64,000 nucleotides of DNA from Campylobacter massiliensis. Lineage in GTDB: Bacteria > Campylobacterota > Campylobacteria > Campylobacterales > Campylobacteraceae. The translations under genes and the position numbers were made by a program. The notes below the pieces were generated by a model, which saw only the letters and a program-made list of their open reading frames with translations, had not been told where the DNA came from and searched no databases. This document shows positions 45,566-53,338 of this stretch, piece by piece (within the stretch, counting starts at the first letter, position 1; every line of letters begins with the position of its first letter). The stretch lies in assembly GCF_014253065.1 (NCBI RefSeq), contig NZ_JACLZK010000001.1, positions 310,001 through 374,000 on the forward strand, in the 5' to 3' direction.

Positions 45566-46492
45566 ATGAGAGTTTTGATAATAGAAAACGAAATCTACCT
45601 AGCCCAAAGCATCGCATCAAAGCTAGAAAATCTAGGCTACGAGTGCGAGATAGCAAGGAGCGCGGCGGAGGCGATGAAAAGCGAGCCCGAGCAGAGGGCA
45701 AAGGAGGGCGCCAAGGACGTACATTTTGACGTGGTGCTGCTCTCTAGCGCATTTGCGGGCGATGACACGCTAAAAATCATACAAAAATTTAAAGACTCCG
45801 TCGTCATCCTGCTCATCACGTACATCAGTAACGACACCGTCTCGATCCCGATAAAAGCGGGCGCTAGCGACTACATACAAAAGCCGTTTATGATCGAGGA
45901 GCTGGTGCGAAAGATCAAGCATTTCGAGGAGTTTAGGCGGCTGCAAACGTTTATAAAAACCTATCAGGACTACCTAAACTATCATTTTAAGGCCGTCTCG
46001 GCGCTAAATTTCGACTTTAAGCGCATAAAGTTGCCGCTTCTCATCAAGTGCAATAAAATGATAAACGCCGATAATTTCGTTTTTGAGTACGCAAAGGCGC
46101 TAAATTTGAGCTTCAAATACGTCCCGCTAGAACCCGGCATCGACGTAGAAGCTATCGCCGCGGCAAATCCGCGCACGCTTTTGTATTTTTCAAATTTTCA
46201 AATTTTACGTCAAGAGGCCAAAAATCAGATCATATCTCTCGCCGCTAAACGCAAGCTCATCGCAAGCTCGACCAATCCTAACGAAGAAGCGCCGATGGAG
46301 ACGCTAAACATCGCAAGCGACGAGAAAAATTTCCAAATCGACGAAATTTTGACGATCGACGACTACATCAAGCACATCATCGTAAACTATCAGGACAAAT
46401 ACCCCGACACCGAGCTTAGCAAAAAGCTAGGCATCTCGCGCAAATCGCTTTGGGAAAAGAGGAAAAAATATGACGTCGTCAAGAAAAAATAA
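45566..46492 (+). CDS. HP1021/Cj1608-type atypical response regulator
   Basis: A 308-residue regulator: receiver-like domain (residues 1-120) and a C-terminal helix-turn-helix (SKKLGISRKSLWEKRKKYDV). The phosphoacceptor Asp is replaced by Ser (FDVVLLS, residue 60), so it works without canonical phosphorylation. Homologues HP1021 and Cj1608 act at the replication origin and on metabolic and redox genes. Located between ispDF and the sulfurylase-like gene as in C. jejuni. Confidence 0.9.
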   Translation: MRVLIIENEIYLAQSIASKLENLGYECEIARSAAEAMKSEPEQRAKEGAKDVHFDVVLLSSAFAGDDTLKIIQKFKDSVVILLITYISNDTVSIPIKAGASDYIQKPFMIEELVRKIKHFEEFRRLQTFIKTYQDYLNYHFKAVSALNFDFKRIKLPLLIKCNKMINADNFVFEYAKALNLSFKYVPLEPGIDVEAIAAANPRTLLYFSNFQILRQEAKNQIISLAAKRKLIASSTNPNEEAPMETLNIASDEKNFQIDEILTIDDYIKHIIVNYQDKYPDTELSKKLGISRKSLWEKRKKYDVVKKK

Positions 46493-47654
46493 CGCCGTTT
46501 GGATAAACGACGAGGCTTTCGGCGCGCTTGATCTCATAGAAAATCAAATTTTTAGCAAATTTAACCGCCTGATGAACGAAAAAGAGGCGAACGAGATATA
46601 TGAGACGGGCTTTTTAGCCGGCGAGCCGATGCCATATACTTTCGTCTTCGCTCCGCACGGCAAGCGCAATCAAGAAACGATAAAAAACGCCTCAAAGGGC
46701 GATCATATCGAGCTTATCAGCGGCGGTAAGGTCGTGGGATATATCGAGGTCGGCGAGGTTTTTAAATTTAACGCCGAAAAAAGCTCGCAAAATATCTTTC
46801 GCGCCAACGAAGCCGCGCCCGCGCAGCAAAGCCAAAGCGGCGAACTAGCCGTGAGCGGCGAGATAAAGATCTACGACGACAAATTAGCCGAGGTAAGAAA
46901 GCTCATCGAAGAGGTAAAAAGAGAGCAAAACGTCCGCAAGGTCTCGGCGATCATGCTAACCGCGGAGCCCTTTAACCGCGCGCACGAGCGTCTGATCAGG
47001 ATGACGATAGATAAGTCCGATCTGGTGTTGCTATTTTTACTAAAAAGCCACGGCGCGGACGAGATGATGAGCTTTGCGCTCAAAAAAAGCGTGCTAGAAT
47101 ACTTCATCCAAAACTACATCCCCAAAAACCGCCTGATCATCGTGCCTTTTGAGAACTCAAATCTCTTTAGCTCGCACCTAAATCCGACGCTAGAGTGCAT
47201 CGCGGCGCATAGGCTGGGTGCGGATAAGCTCATAGTCGGGCAAAATCACGCGGGTATCGGGATGTTTTACGATCACAACGTCGCTCACACGGTGCTAGAG
47301 CGATACAAAAACGATCTAAATTTAGACATCGTCGTGCTGCCCGAGCTCGTCTACTGCGACGAGTGCAAGACGCTAGTTAGCACCAAGACTTGCCCGCACG
47401 GCCAGCACCACCACATCAAATACCACGCCCAGACGCTAAAAACATTGCTGCTAGCGGGTATCTTGCCGCCTGCGATCCTCATGCGGCGCGACATCTCGGC
47501 GATGATACTGAGCGAGCTTTTCCCGAACCGATTTGAAAATATCCAAAAGCTTTGCGACGATCTTTTCCCTAGCAACGGACTGCTCGAAAAGCAGACGGAG
47601 AGGGAATTTTACGAAAATTTGATGAAGCTTTATCAGACGACGTCGCTGACTTAA
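46470..47654 (+). CDS. ATP-sulfurylase-like protein with altered active site
   Basis: A 394-residue protein with the overall ATP sulfurylase (Sat) layout: N-terminal PUA-like domain and a nucleotidyltransferase domain. The catalytic motifs differ: the family QTRNPxHxxH appears as TAEPFNRAH and GRDHAGVG as GQNHAGIG. A C-terminal zinc-type region CDECKTL..TKTCPHGQHHH is kept. It overlaps the regulator gene by 23 bases. It is labelled sulfate adenylyltransferase in relatives, but sulfate activation is doubtful given these substitutions. Confidence 0.82.
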   Translation: MTSSRKNNAVWINDEAFGALDLIENQIFSKFNRLMNEKEANEIYETGFLAGEPMPYTFVFAPHGKRNQETIKNASKGDHIELISGGKVVGYIEVGEVFKFNAEKSSQNIFRANEAAPAQQSQSGELAVSGEIKIYDDKLAEVRKLIEEVKREQNVRKVSAIMLTAEPFNRAHERLIRMTIDKSDLVLLFLLKSHGADEMMSFALKKSVLEYFIQNYIPKNRLIIVPFENSNLFSSHLNPTLECIAAHRLGADKLIVGQNHAGIGMFYDHNVAHTVLERYKNDLNLDIVVLPELVYCDECKTLVSTKTCPHGQHHHIKYHAQTLKTLLLAGILPPAILMRRDISAMILSELFPNRFENIQKLCDDLFPSNGLLEKQTEREFYENLMKLYQTTSLT

Positions 47655-48232
47655 ATTTGCTTTCTGAGATTTTGGCAAAAGCGGTTAGTCTAGCAGGCGT
47701 TTTTGTAGAGTCGGTAAAATTTAGTTAGTAAGCCGCGCGTCTTATATTTGCTAAATTTGAGCCGTAGGTGAAGTAAGGCATTTAGATTTGTCCCACGATA
47801 CTACGGCTAAAATTCTTACGCTCAAATTTATAACCAAGTTTTTGTAAATTCGGGCTTTAAATTTACTCGCCCAGACCCGCACCGCAAAAACTCAAATTTA
47901 GTATTGTTGATTTATGGTGTTAGGCTGTGGCTTTATTGGAGAGAGACGTCGTGCCGTATTTGGCGTCAAATTTGACGTTTTAAAGGTGCGGGTTTTTACA
48001 CAGGGCGTGGGTGTGCTTGTTGCCAAAATTTGAGAGCCAAAAAGTCAGAGCAAAATTTGCTGTTTTGCTTCAAATTTAGCGGCTCGTGCCTCCAAATTTG
48101 AAAATATCCGACATCGACGAAAATTTGGCGTCCGAATTTTGAAATTTGCAAGCTAAATTTGCTAAAATCGCACTAAAAATCGGCGAGTAAAAATGCGCCG
48201 ATGATGATTTAAATTTGATTTCAAGGAAAATT
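47655..48232. other. 578-base intergenic region
   Basis: No gene seen. Contains intergenic repeat copy C (47760-47900) and several AAATTTGA-like words. The pgpA ribosome binding site AAGGA is at 48223-48227. Confidence 0.55.
47760..47900. repeat. Intergenic repeat copy C
   Basis: Hairpin AGCCGTAG (47760-47767) / CTACGGCT (47801-47808) containing AGGTGAAGTA (47766-47775), then TTACGCTCAAATTT (47816-47829) and CCCAGACCCG with CACCGCAAAAAC (47870-47891). Matches motif order of copies A and B. Confidence 0.6.
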
Positions 48233-48730
48233 ATGCAAAGGTTATTTTTAACGTTTTTTGGTGCAGGTCTTAGCCCCAAAGCTCCGGGCACGGTGGGATC
48301 GCTGGCTGGCGCGGTCGCGGCGTTTGGGATTTTGATGATTTTGCCCGCTTCCACGCTATTTTTGGTTTCGATTTGCCTTTTTTTATATAGTATCAAGATC
48401 ATCGACGATTATGAAGCAAAAACCGGCATGCACGATCACGGCAGTATCGTGATAGACGAGGTTGCAGGCGTTTGGCTGGCGATATCTATCAGCGGCGCTA
48501 CGGCGGTGCAGTTTGCGCTCTCGGTTTTGTTTTTTAGGGTGTTTGATATCTGGAAACCCTCTGTGATCGGACGCATCGATAGGGATGTCAAGGGCGGGCT
48601 TGGCGTGATGGGCGACGATATGCTAGCAGGGCTTTTTGCGGGGCTTCTTAGCGCTATTTGCTACGAGGCCGCGACGAAGATTGGACTTGACTACGAGTGG
48701 ATTAAATTTGAACTGCCGTTTGTGAAATAA
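48233..48730 (+). CDS. pgpA: Phosphatidylglycerophosphatase A
   Basis: A 165-residue membrane enzyme removing the phosphate of phosphatidylglycerophosphate in phospholipid synthesis. LSPKAPGTVGSLAG at the N-terminus, DDYEAKTGMHDHGSIVIDEVAGVW in two parts with acidic residues, and about three membrane segments match PgpA. ATG 48233 follows AAGGA. Confidence 0.92.
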   Translation: MQRLFLTFFGAGLSPKAPGTVGSLAGAVAAFGILMILPASTLFLVSICLFLYSIKIIDDYEAKTGMHDHGSIVIDEVAGVWLAISISGATAVQFALSVLFFRVFDIWKPSVIGRIDRDVKGGLGVMGDDMLAGLFAGLLSAICYEAATKIGLDYEWIKFELPFVK

Positions 48731-48879
48731 AATCGTAGCGGCTCTCAAAGCCAAGGCGCTTTTTTGATTCTTGACTTAAATTTGCCTTTCAAGCGCTACT
48801 TTTGCGTCAAATTTGTTTGGGTAAAAATAAAATCGTCTGCTTTAAAAATCAAACGGCGACGTTAAATTTGACACCTGAT

Positions 48880-49311
48880 TTACTTTTTTCTTTGCGAGGT
48901 TCCAAGCTGTTCGTAGTAGTCTATCTCGGCTACGTATTCGGGATTTTTCTTTTTTAGCTCGTTGCTCATAAAGGCTATCAGTTTTGCGTCGGCGTTTTTG
49001 TGAGAGGCCAAAATCGTGATGAAATTTAGATAAGCTTTTGCGTCGCTTGGGGCTTTGCCGTTTTGTTTGGACGGGATTTTAAACGAGGCGGCGAAAATTT
49101 TTAAAGCCGCAAAAAGATCGTTTTTATCGCTTTTTGGATTGCCGGCGATGTTGATTAGATCTTGCAGGGTGAGCTCTTTTTCCTCTTTTGCCGCGGGTGC
49201 ATTTTGAGTAGTTTTGTCGCCGTGTTTAAATTTGACGACGAGAAAAATTAGCGCGGCGACGATTATTAAAAAAATCGCCGCCAAAATCGCTATTATGAGG
49301 GTTTGATTCAT
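48880..49311 (-). CDS. Small membrane-anchored protein coupled to ccsBA
   Basis: A 143-residue protein with an N-terminal membrane helix (residues 4-27) and a soluble helical domain. Start overlaps the ccsBA stop by one base (TAATG), so it is translated with CcsBA. No domain recognised; a role in cytochrome c maturation or the cell envelope is guessed from position only. Confidence 0.7.
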   Translation of the reverse strand: MNQTLIIAILAAIFLIIVAALIFLVVKFKHGDKTTQNAPAAKEEKELTLQDLINIAGNPKSDKNDLFAALKIFAASFKIPSKQNGKAPSDAKAYLNFITILASHKNADAKLIAFMSNELKKKNPEYVAEIDYYEQLGTSQRKK

Positions 49312-52300
49312 TATAATTTTATCGTTTTATCGGGCTTTCTAAAGTACGCCAAAACCGCGATCAAGACCATCAAAAGCGCGCCCACCCATACGAAAGTAGG
49401 CACCGGTATCGGCTCGCCCGCAGCATACGAGTGCATGCCGCTTAGGTAGAAGTTGACGCCAAAATAGGTCATTATGATCGACCAATAAGCAAACATCGAA
49501 GTCACGGCAAATGCGTACTGGCTGTTTAGCTTAGGGATAAATCTGATGTGTAAAACCGCCGCATAAACTAAAATAGAAACCAGCGCCCACGTCTCCTTGC
49601 TATCCCAACCCCAGTATCGACCCCAGCTTTCGTTCGCCCAAACGCCGCCTAGGAAGTTTCCCATCGTAAGTAGGCTAAGGCCTAGTATCATCGCCATCTC
49701 GTTTATACGCGTGGCCTCTAGGATATTTCGCGAAATTTCCTTATGCTCTTTGCCGCCTTGCAGAGCAAAAAGCACGAGCGTAAACATACCAAGTAGCGAG
49801 CAAAGTCCCAAAAATCCGTAGCTAGCTGTTATGACTGAAACGTGGATCGTTAGCCAGTAGCTCTGAAGCACAGGCACTAGAGTAGTGATCTGCGGATCCA
49901 TCCAGCTAAGGTGCGCTACAAATAGCGTAACGCCCGCTAAAATCGAGGTTAGCGCCATGGCTATCGGGCTTTGGCGAGAGAATACGAGGCCCGATAAGCT
50001 AAGCGCCCAAGCGATATATATCATCGACTCGTAGGCGTTGCTCCACGGCGCGTGCTCGGAAATATACCAGCGTATGCCGATGCCGAAAGTGTGTAGTAAA
50101 AACGCCAAGATATTTACTCCGTAAACGATACCAAATAGCCATTTTATATTTAGTTTAGGCCTTGCCATCTTGGCAAACACGAAGCATAAAAGGCCAAATC
50201 CTGCCAAAAGATATATCGGCGTTAGCGACTCGAAAATTTTATATTCGTTAAAAAACAGCTCCATCTCGACGCGTTTTTCGCCTGGGATGACTGCTTTGCC
50301 GTGCTCTTGTTGATAGGTTTTTATCTCGGCTAGAGCTTGATTTGCACGGCGCCAGTTGCTGTTTTCGGTAGCTTCGGCAACGCTAGTGAAGTAGCTTCTT
50401 AGCATCCTGCCGATTGCCTCGCTCTCGTTTTTAGGGAGATATATCATAGCCGAAGCTATACCGTACCATTTGTTGTTTGGATCGTCCATCTTTGGAAACA
50501 TCGTAAAGACTTCGCCTATAAACACCATATAAAGGATATTTAGACGCTCGTCCACTTTTTGCAGGTCTTTATCGAACGTTCCGCGCTCGCCCGGAGTTTT
50601 GCGGTTTGCGGCTTCGGCAAATTTGTTGAGTTTGTAGATGATTTTACCGTCTTTATCGCTTGCAAAAAAGTCGTTATAGCTTGCGTATTTGGCCTTTTCG
50701 TCTATGCCGATTAGCTTTTTTAGCTCTTTATTTCCGACGTAGATTATCGGCACGTCGCGCCAGTACGGGGCGTTTACCATCATCGAAAGTATGGCTTGGG
50801 TTGCGTTTAGGCCGTCTAGCGTATCGCCGCGGTGGATTTTGTTTAAAATTTCTCTTGCTACGGTATCAAAAGGCTTCATCCTGCCGTCTGCGCTTTGGAT
50901 AATTAGCGTCGAAAGCTCTTTGGCATGGTTTGCGTCGATATTTCTAGCGTTATCGACAGCGTAGGTTTTGCTTGGGGCAAATGCCGCAAAGCAGGCGATT
51001 AGCGCGAAGCTAGCGACTTTTTTCACGGCATCTTCGTTTATCTTTTTGGCTAGTTTTCTAAAGCGCGACCGAGGATTTACGACGTTGAAAAATAGTCCAA
51101 GTCCTAGCAAAAAGTAGCCGACATAGGTCGGAATCTTGCCTGGGTCGCGGTTTACGGATAACACTGTGCCAAGCTCGTCTTGATCGTAGCTGCTTTGGAA
51201 AAATCTATATCCGTCGTGATCTAATACGTGGTTCATATAAATTTTATACGGGTAGTTTCCGGACCTAGAGTCCTCGACGATAACGTCGCTAGAGTAGCTC
51301 ATTGGCGAATTTGAACCCGGATAACGCTTAAGCTCGAAGTCTTCAAGCTTTAAAGAAAAAGGAAGTTCGACCATCTTTGAGCCCCAATAAACGTTAAAAA
51401 GTACGCCGTCGATCTTAGCTTTAGCCGGTATGTAGCTGTTTTCGTAGAGCATGAGCTGCTGCGTCTGGCCGTCAAACGTCAAATTTGCCACCAATGCGTC
51501 GTATTCGCCGTTTTTGCTCACGACTCTCTTGGCCGCCTTGGTTAGCAGCGATTTTGGAACGAAATTTACGTCCGTGACCGTATAGAGCTGCATCGGTAAA
51601 AACTCGGTCGCTTGGTCTTTCGCGTACTCGCCTTTTTCATTCGTCGCCATCGTAAAGTAGCCGATATTTTGGTTTGATGTTAGATAAAATTTGCCCTCTT
51701 TTAGCTCGATTTTGACGAAATTTTCAAGTAGCGGCTGAGCGTCAAACGCAAAGCTAACGCCGCCCACCTCGCGAGTTTCGCCGGCTTGCAGGCTTATTTC
51801 TTCTTTTGAGTCGGGGCTTGATACTGCAAGTCTAACGAGCGGCTCGCCTTTTTCCGCTTCGTAGTACTCGGTTTCGGCCTTTTTGTAGTATCCGTCAAAG
51901 GTTAAATTTGCTTTTTTGCCCGCGATTTCAAGCGGCAAGTTAAAGTCGTTTGAACCGATGGAAGTGATTTGTTTTGGGATTGAGTTTGAGTAAATTTGAC
52001 CGTCTTTTTCGGCGGCGATTTCTATTCTAGAAACGGATCCAAATACCGCGTTTGATGTTTCGTTTTCTCTGATGTGTATGTTACCCTCGAAGCCTAGATA
52101 TCGCGTCATCGCCGCGCCTAAAAGCATAAACAAAAAGCTAACGTGAAATATCAAAACGGGCAGTTTTTCTTTTCTTAAAAGGTTGTATCTGAAAATATTG
52201 TAAGCTAAATTTATGCCTAAAAGCACCTGTACTAAAGCGAACCAACTCGCTCCGTAAACCGCCGCCCACGCGCTTTTTGTGTCGTAGTAGCTTTCTATTA

Positions 52301-52388
52301 TCGTCGCCGCGCCGCTACCGATGGCAAATATAACAAGTAGCACGACGGCCGACGTCATACTGAAAAATAGGGATTTTAACTCGCTCAA
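49311..52388 (-). CDS. ccsBA: Single-chain cytochrome c synthase CcsBA
   Basis: A 1025-residue fusion of ResB/Ccs1 (residues 1-440) and ResC/CcsA (residues 720-1025), system II cytochrome c biogenesis. The heme-handling WWD-type motif WGRYWGWDSKETWAL is in the C-terminal part; External His residues are in FVAHLSWMD and LLHTFGIGIRWY. At least ten membrane segments. TTG start 6 bases after AAGGA. It attaches heme to periplasmic cytochromes such as NapB and the 8530-9093 product. Confidence 0.95.
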   Translation of the reverse strand: MSELKSLFFSMTSAVVLLVIFAIGSGAATIIESYYDTKSAWAAVYGASWFALVQVLLGINLAYNIFRYNLLRKEKLPVLIFHVSFLFMLLGAAMTRYLGFEGNIHIRENETSNAVFGSVSRIEIAAEKDGQIYSNSIPKQITSIGSNDFNLPLEIAGKKANLTFDGYYKKAETEYYEAEKGEPLVRLAVSSPDSKEEISLQAGETREVGGVSFAFDAQPLLENFVKIELKEGKFYLTSNQNIGYFTMATNEKGEYAKDQATEFLPMQLYTVTDVNFVPKSLLTKAAKRVVSKNGEYDALVANLTFDGQTQQLMLYENSYIPAKAKIDGVLFNVYWGSKMVELPFSLKLEDFELKRYPGSNSPMSYSSDVIVEDSRSGNYPYKIYMNHVLDHDGYRFFQSSYDQDELGTVLSVNRDPGKIPTYVGYFLLGLGLFFNVVNPRSRFRKLAKKINEDAVKKVASFALIACFAAFAPSKTYAVDNARNIDANHAKELSTLIIQSADGRMKPFDTVAREILNKIHRGDTLDGLNATQAILSMMVNAPYWRDVPIIYVGNKELKKLIGIDEKAKYASYNDFFASDKDGKIIYKLNKFAEAANRKTPGERGTFDKDLQKVDERLNILYMVFIGEVFTMFPKMDDPNNKWYGIASAMIYLPKNESEAIGRMLRSYFTSVAEATENSNWRRANQALAEIKTYQQEHGKAVIPGEKRVEMELFFNEYKIFESLTPIYLLAGFGLLCFVFAKMARPKLNIKWLFGIVYGVNILAFLLHTFGIGIRWYISEHAPWSNAYESMIYIAWALSLSGLVFSRQSPIAMALTSILAGVTLFVAHLSWMDPQITTLVPVLQSYWLTIHVSVITASYGFLGLCSLLGMFTLVLFALQGGKEHKEISRNILEATRINEMAMILGLSLLTMGNFLGGVWANESWGRYWGWDSKETWALVSILVYAAVLHIRFIPKLNSQYAFAVTSMFAYWSIIMTYFGVNFYLSGMHSYAAGEPIPVPTFVWVGALLMVLIAVLAYFRKPDKTIKL

Positions 52389-52473
52389 AACAGATCCTTG
52401 AACATAAATTTAGTAAATCAAAATGCGCATTATAGTAATTTTTTTTAAATAATCTTACTTTTTAGTTATTATT

Positions 52474-53037
52474 TTATGATAATTTTTCGTCTTTAAGTTT
52501 AAATAAATTTAATATAAACTCAAATTCGCTAAAGCCGTCCGCGCTCATAAAGTGTCCGCCTTTTTCAAAGATATCGGGCGTTACGCCTAAATTTCTCGCT
52601 ACCTTTAGGCTAAGCTCGCAAGGCACGATATAGTCGTCTTTTGCGGCTATTACTTTTATAAAATTCGTCGCCGATTTTATCTTTTTGTAGGCGATTTGCG
52701 GTTCGCAAAACTCATCCAAAATCGCAAATTCCTTAATCGGCTCGTCAAACGGCGATATGAGGACTAGACCGCCAAATTTTGGCAAATTTGCAAAACCGCT
52801 AAGAAAATTTAGGCTAGTTATCGTGCCTAGGCTGTGCGCGATGATAAATGAATTTTCGCCTAAATTTACGTTTTGCTTCATCGTTTCTAGCCACTCGTTT
52901 AGCTTTGGCGCTTGAGGGTTTGGCATCTTTAAGATTTCCACCTCGGCAAGGCCGCGCACTTTATCTTTAAACCAGGAAAACCAGTGGCTTTGCGGAGAAG
53001 CGTCGTAGCCGTGAATGATGTAAATTTGCTTTTTCAT
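52474..53037 (-). CDS. RBBP9/YdeN-family serine hydrolase
   Basis: A 187-residue cytosolic alpha/beta hydrolase. IIHGYDASPQSHWF at the start, nucleophile Ser in IIAHSLGT, Asp in AAKDDYIVP and His in KGGHF complete the triad. Natural substrate unknown. Monocistronic. Confidence 0.88.
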   Translation of the reverse strand: MKKQIYIIHGYDASPQSHWFSWFKDKVRGLAEVEILKMPNPQAPKLNEWLETMKQNVNLGENSFIIAHSLGTITSLNFLSGFANLPKFGGLVLISPFDEPIKEFAILDEFCEPQIAYKKIKSATNFIKVIAAKDDYIVPCELSLKVARNLGVTPDIFEKGGHFMSADGFSEFEFILNLFKLKDEKLS

Positions 53038-53338
53038 TAAATTTGCCTTTTTGAAAAAATACGCGAATTATATACAAATAAAATTAAATTAATTTTTGAC
53101 GCAAACCGCAAGAATACTTTTTAAGTTATAAATTTAAGTAAACGGCGACTCAAATATCATCACCCTTTAAAATTTGATATTTGTAAATTTGACAATTTTG
53201 AAGTTAAATTTAAGCTTTTTTCCCTAAAAAACGAAATAGTCGTTATCAATTAAAATTTATATTGATACGAAAAATTTACGTATAATTTACGTTGATTATT
53301 TAAGATTTCGGTAAATTTATTTCAAAAAGGGAGAAAAA
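53038..53338. other. Intergenic region upstream of the psr/phs operon
   Basis: AT-rich, no ORF. Carries the operon promoter and dyad near 53244-53286, and GGGAG before the ATG at 53339. Confidence 0.6.
53244..53286 (+). promoter_or_regulatory. Promoter and dyad operator of the psr/phs operon
   Basis: An inverted repeat TATCAAT (53244-53250) N10 ATTGATA (53261-53267) sits where the -35 would be, upstream of a consensus TATAAT (53281-53286). A transcription factor for electron-acceptor control may bind here. Confidence 0.5.
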
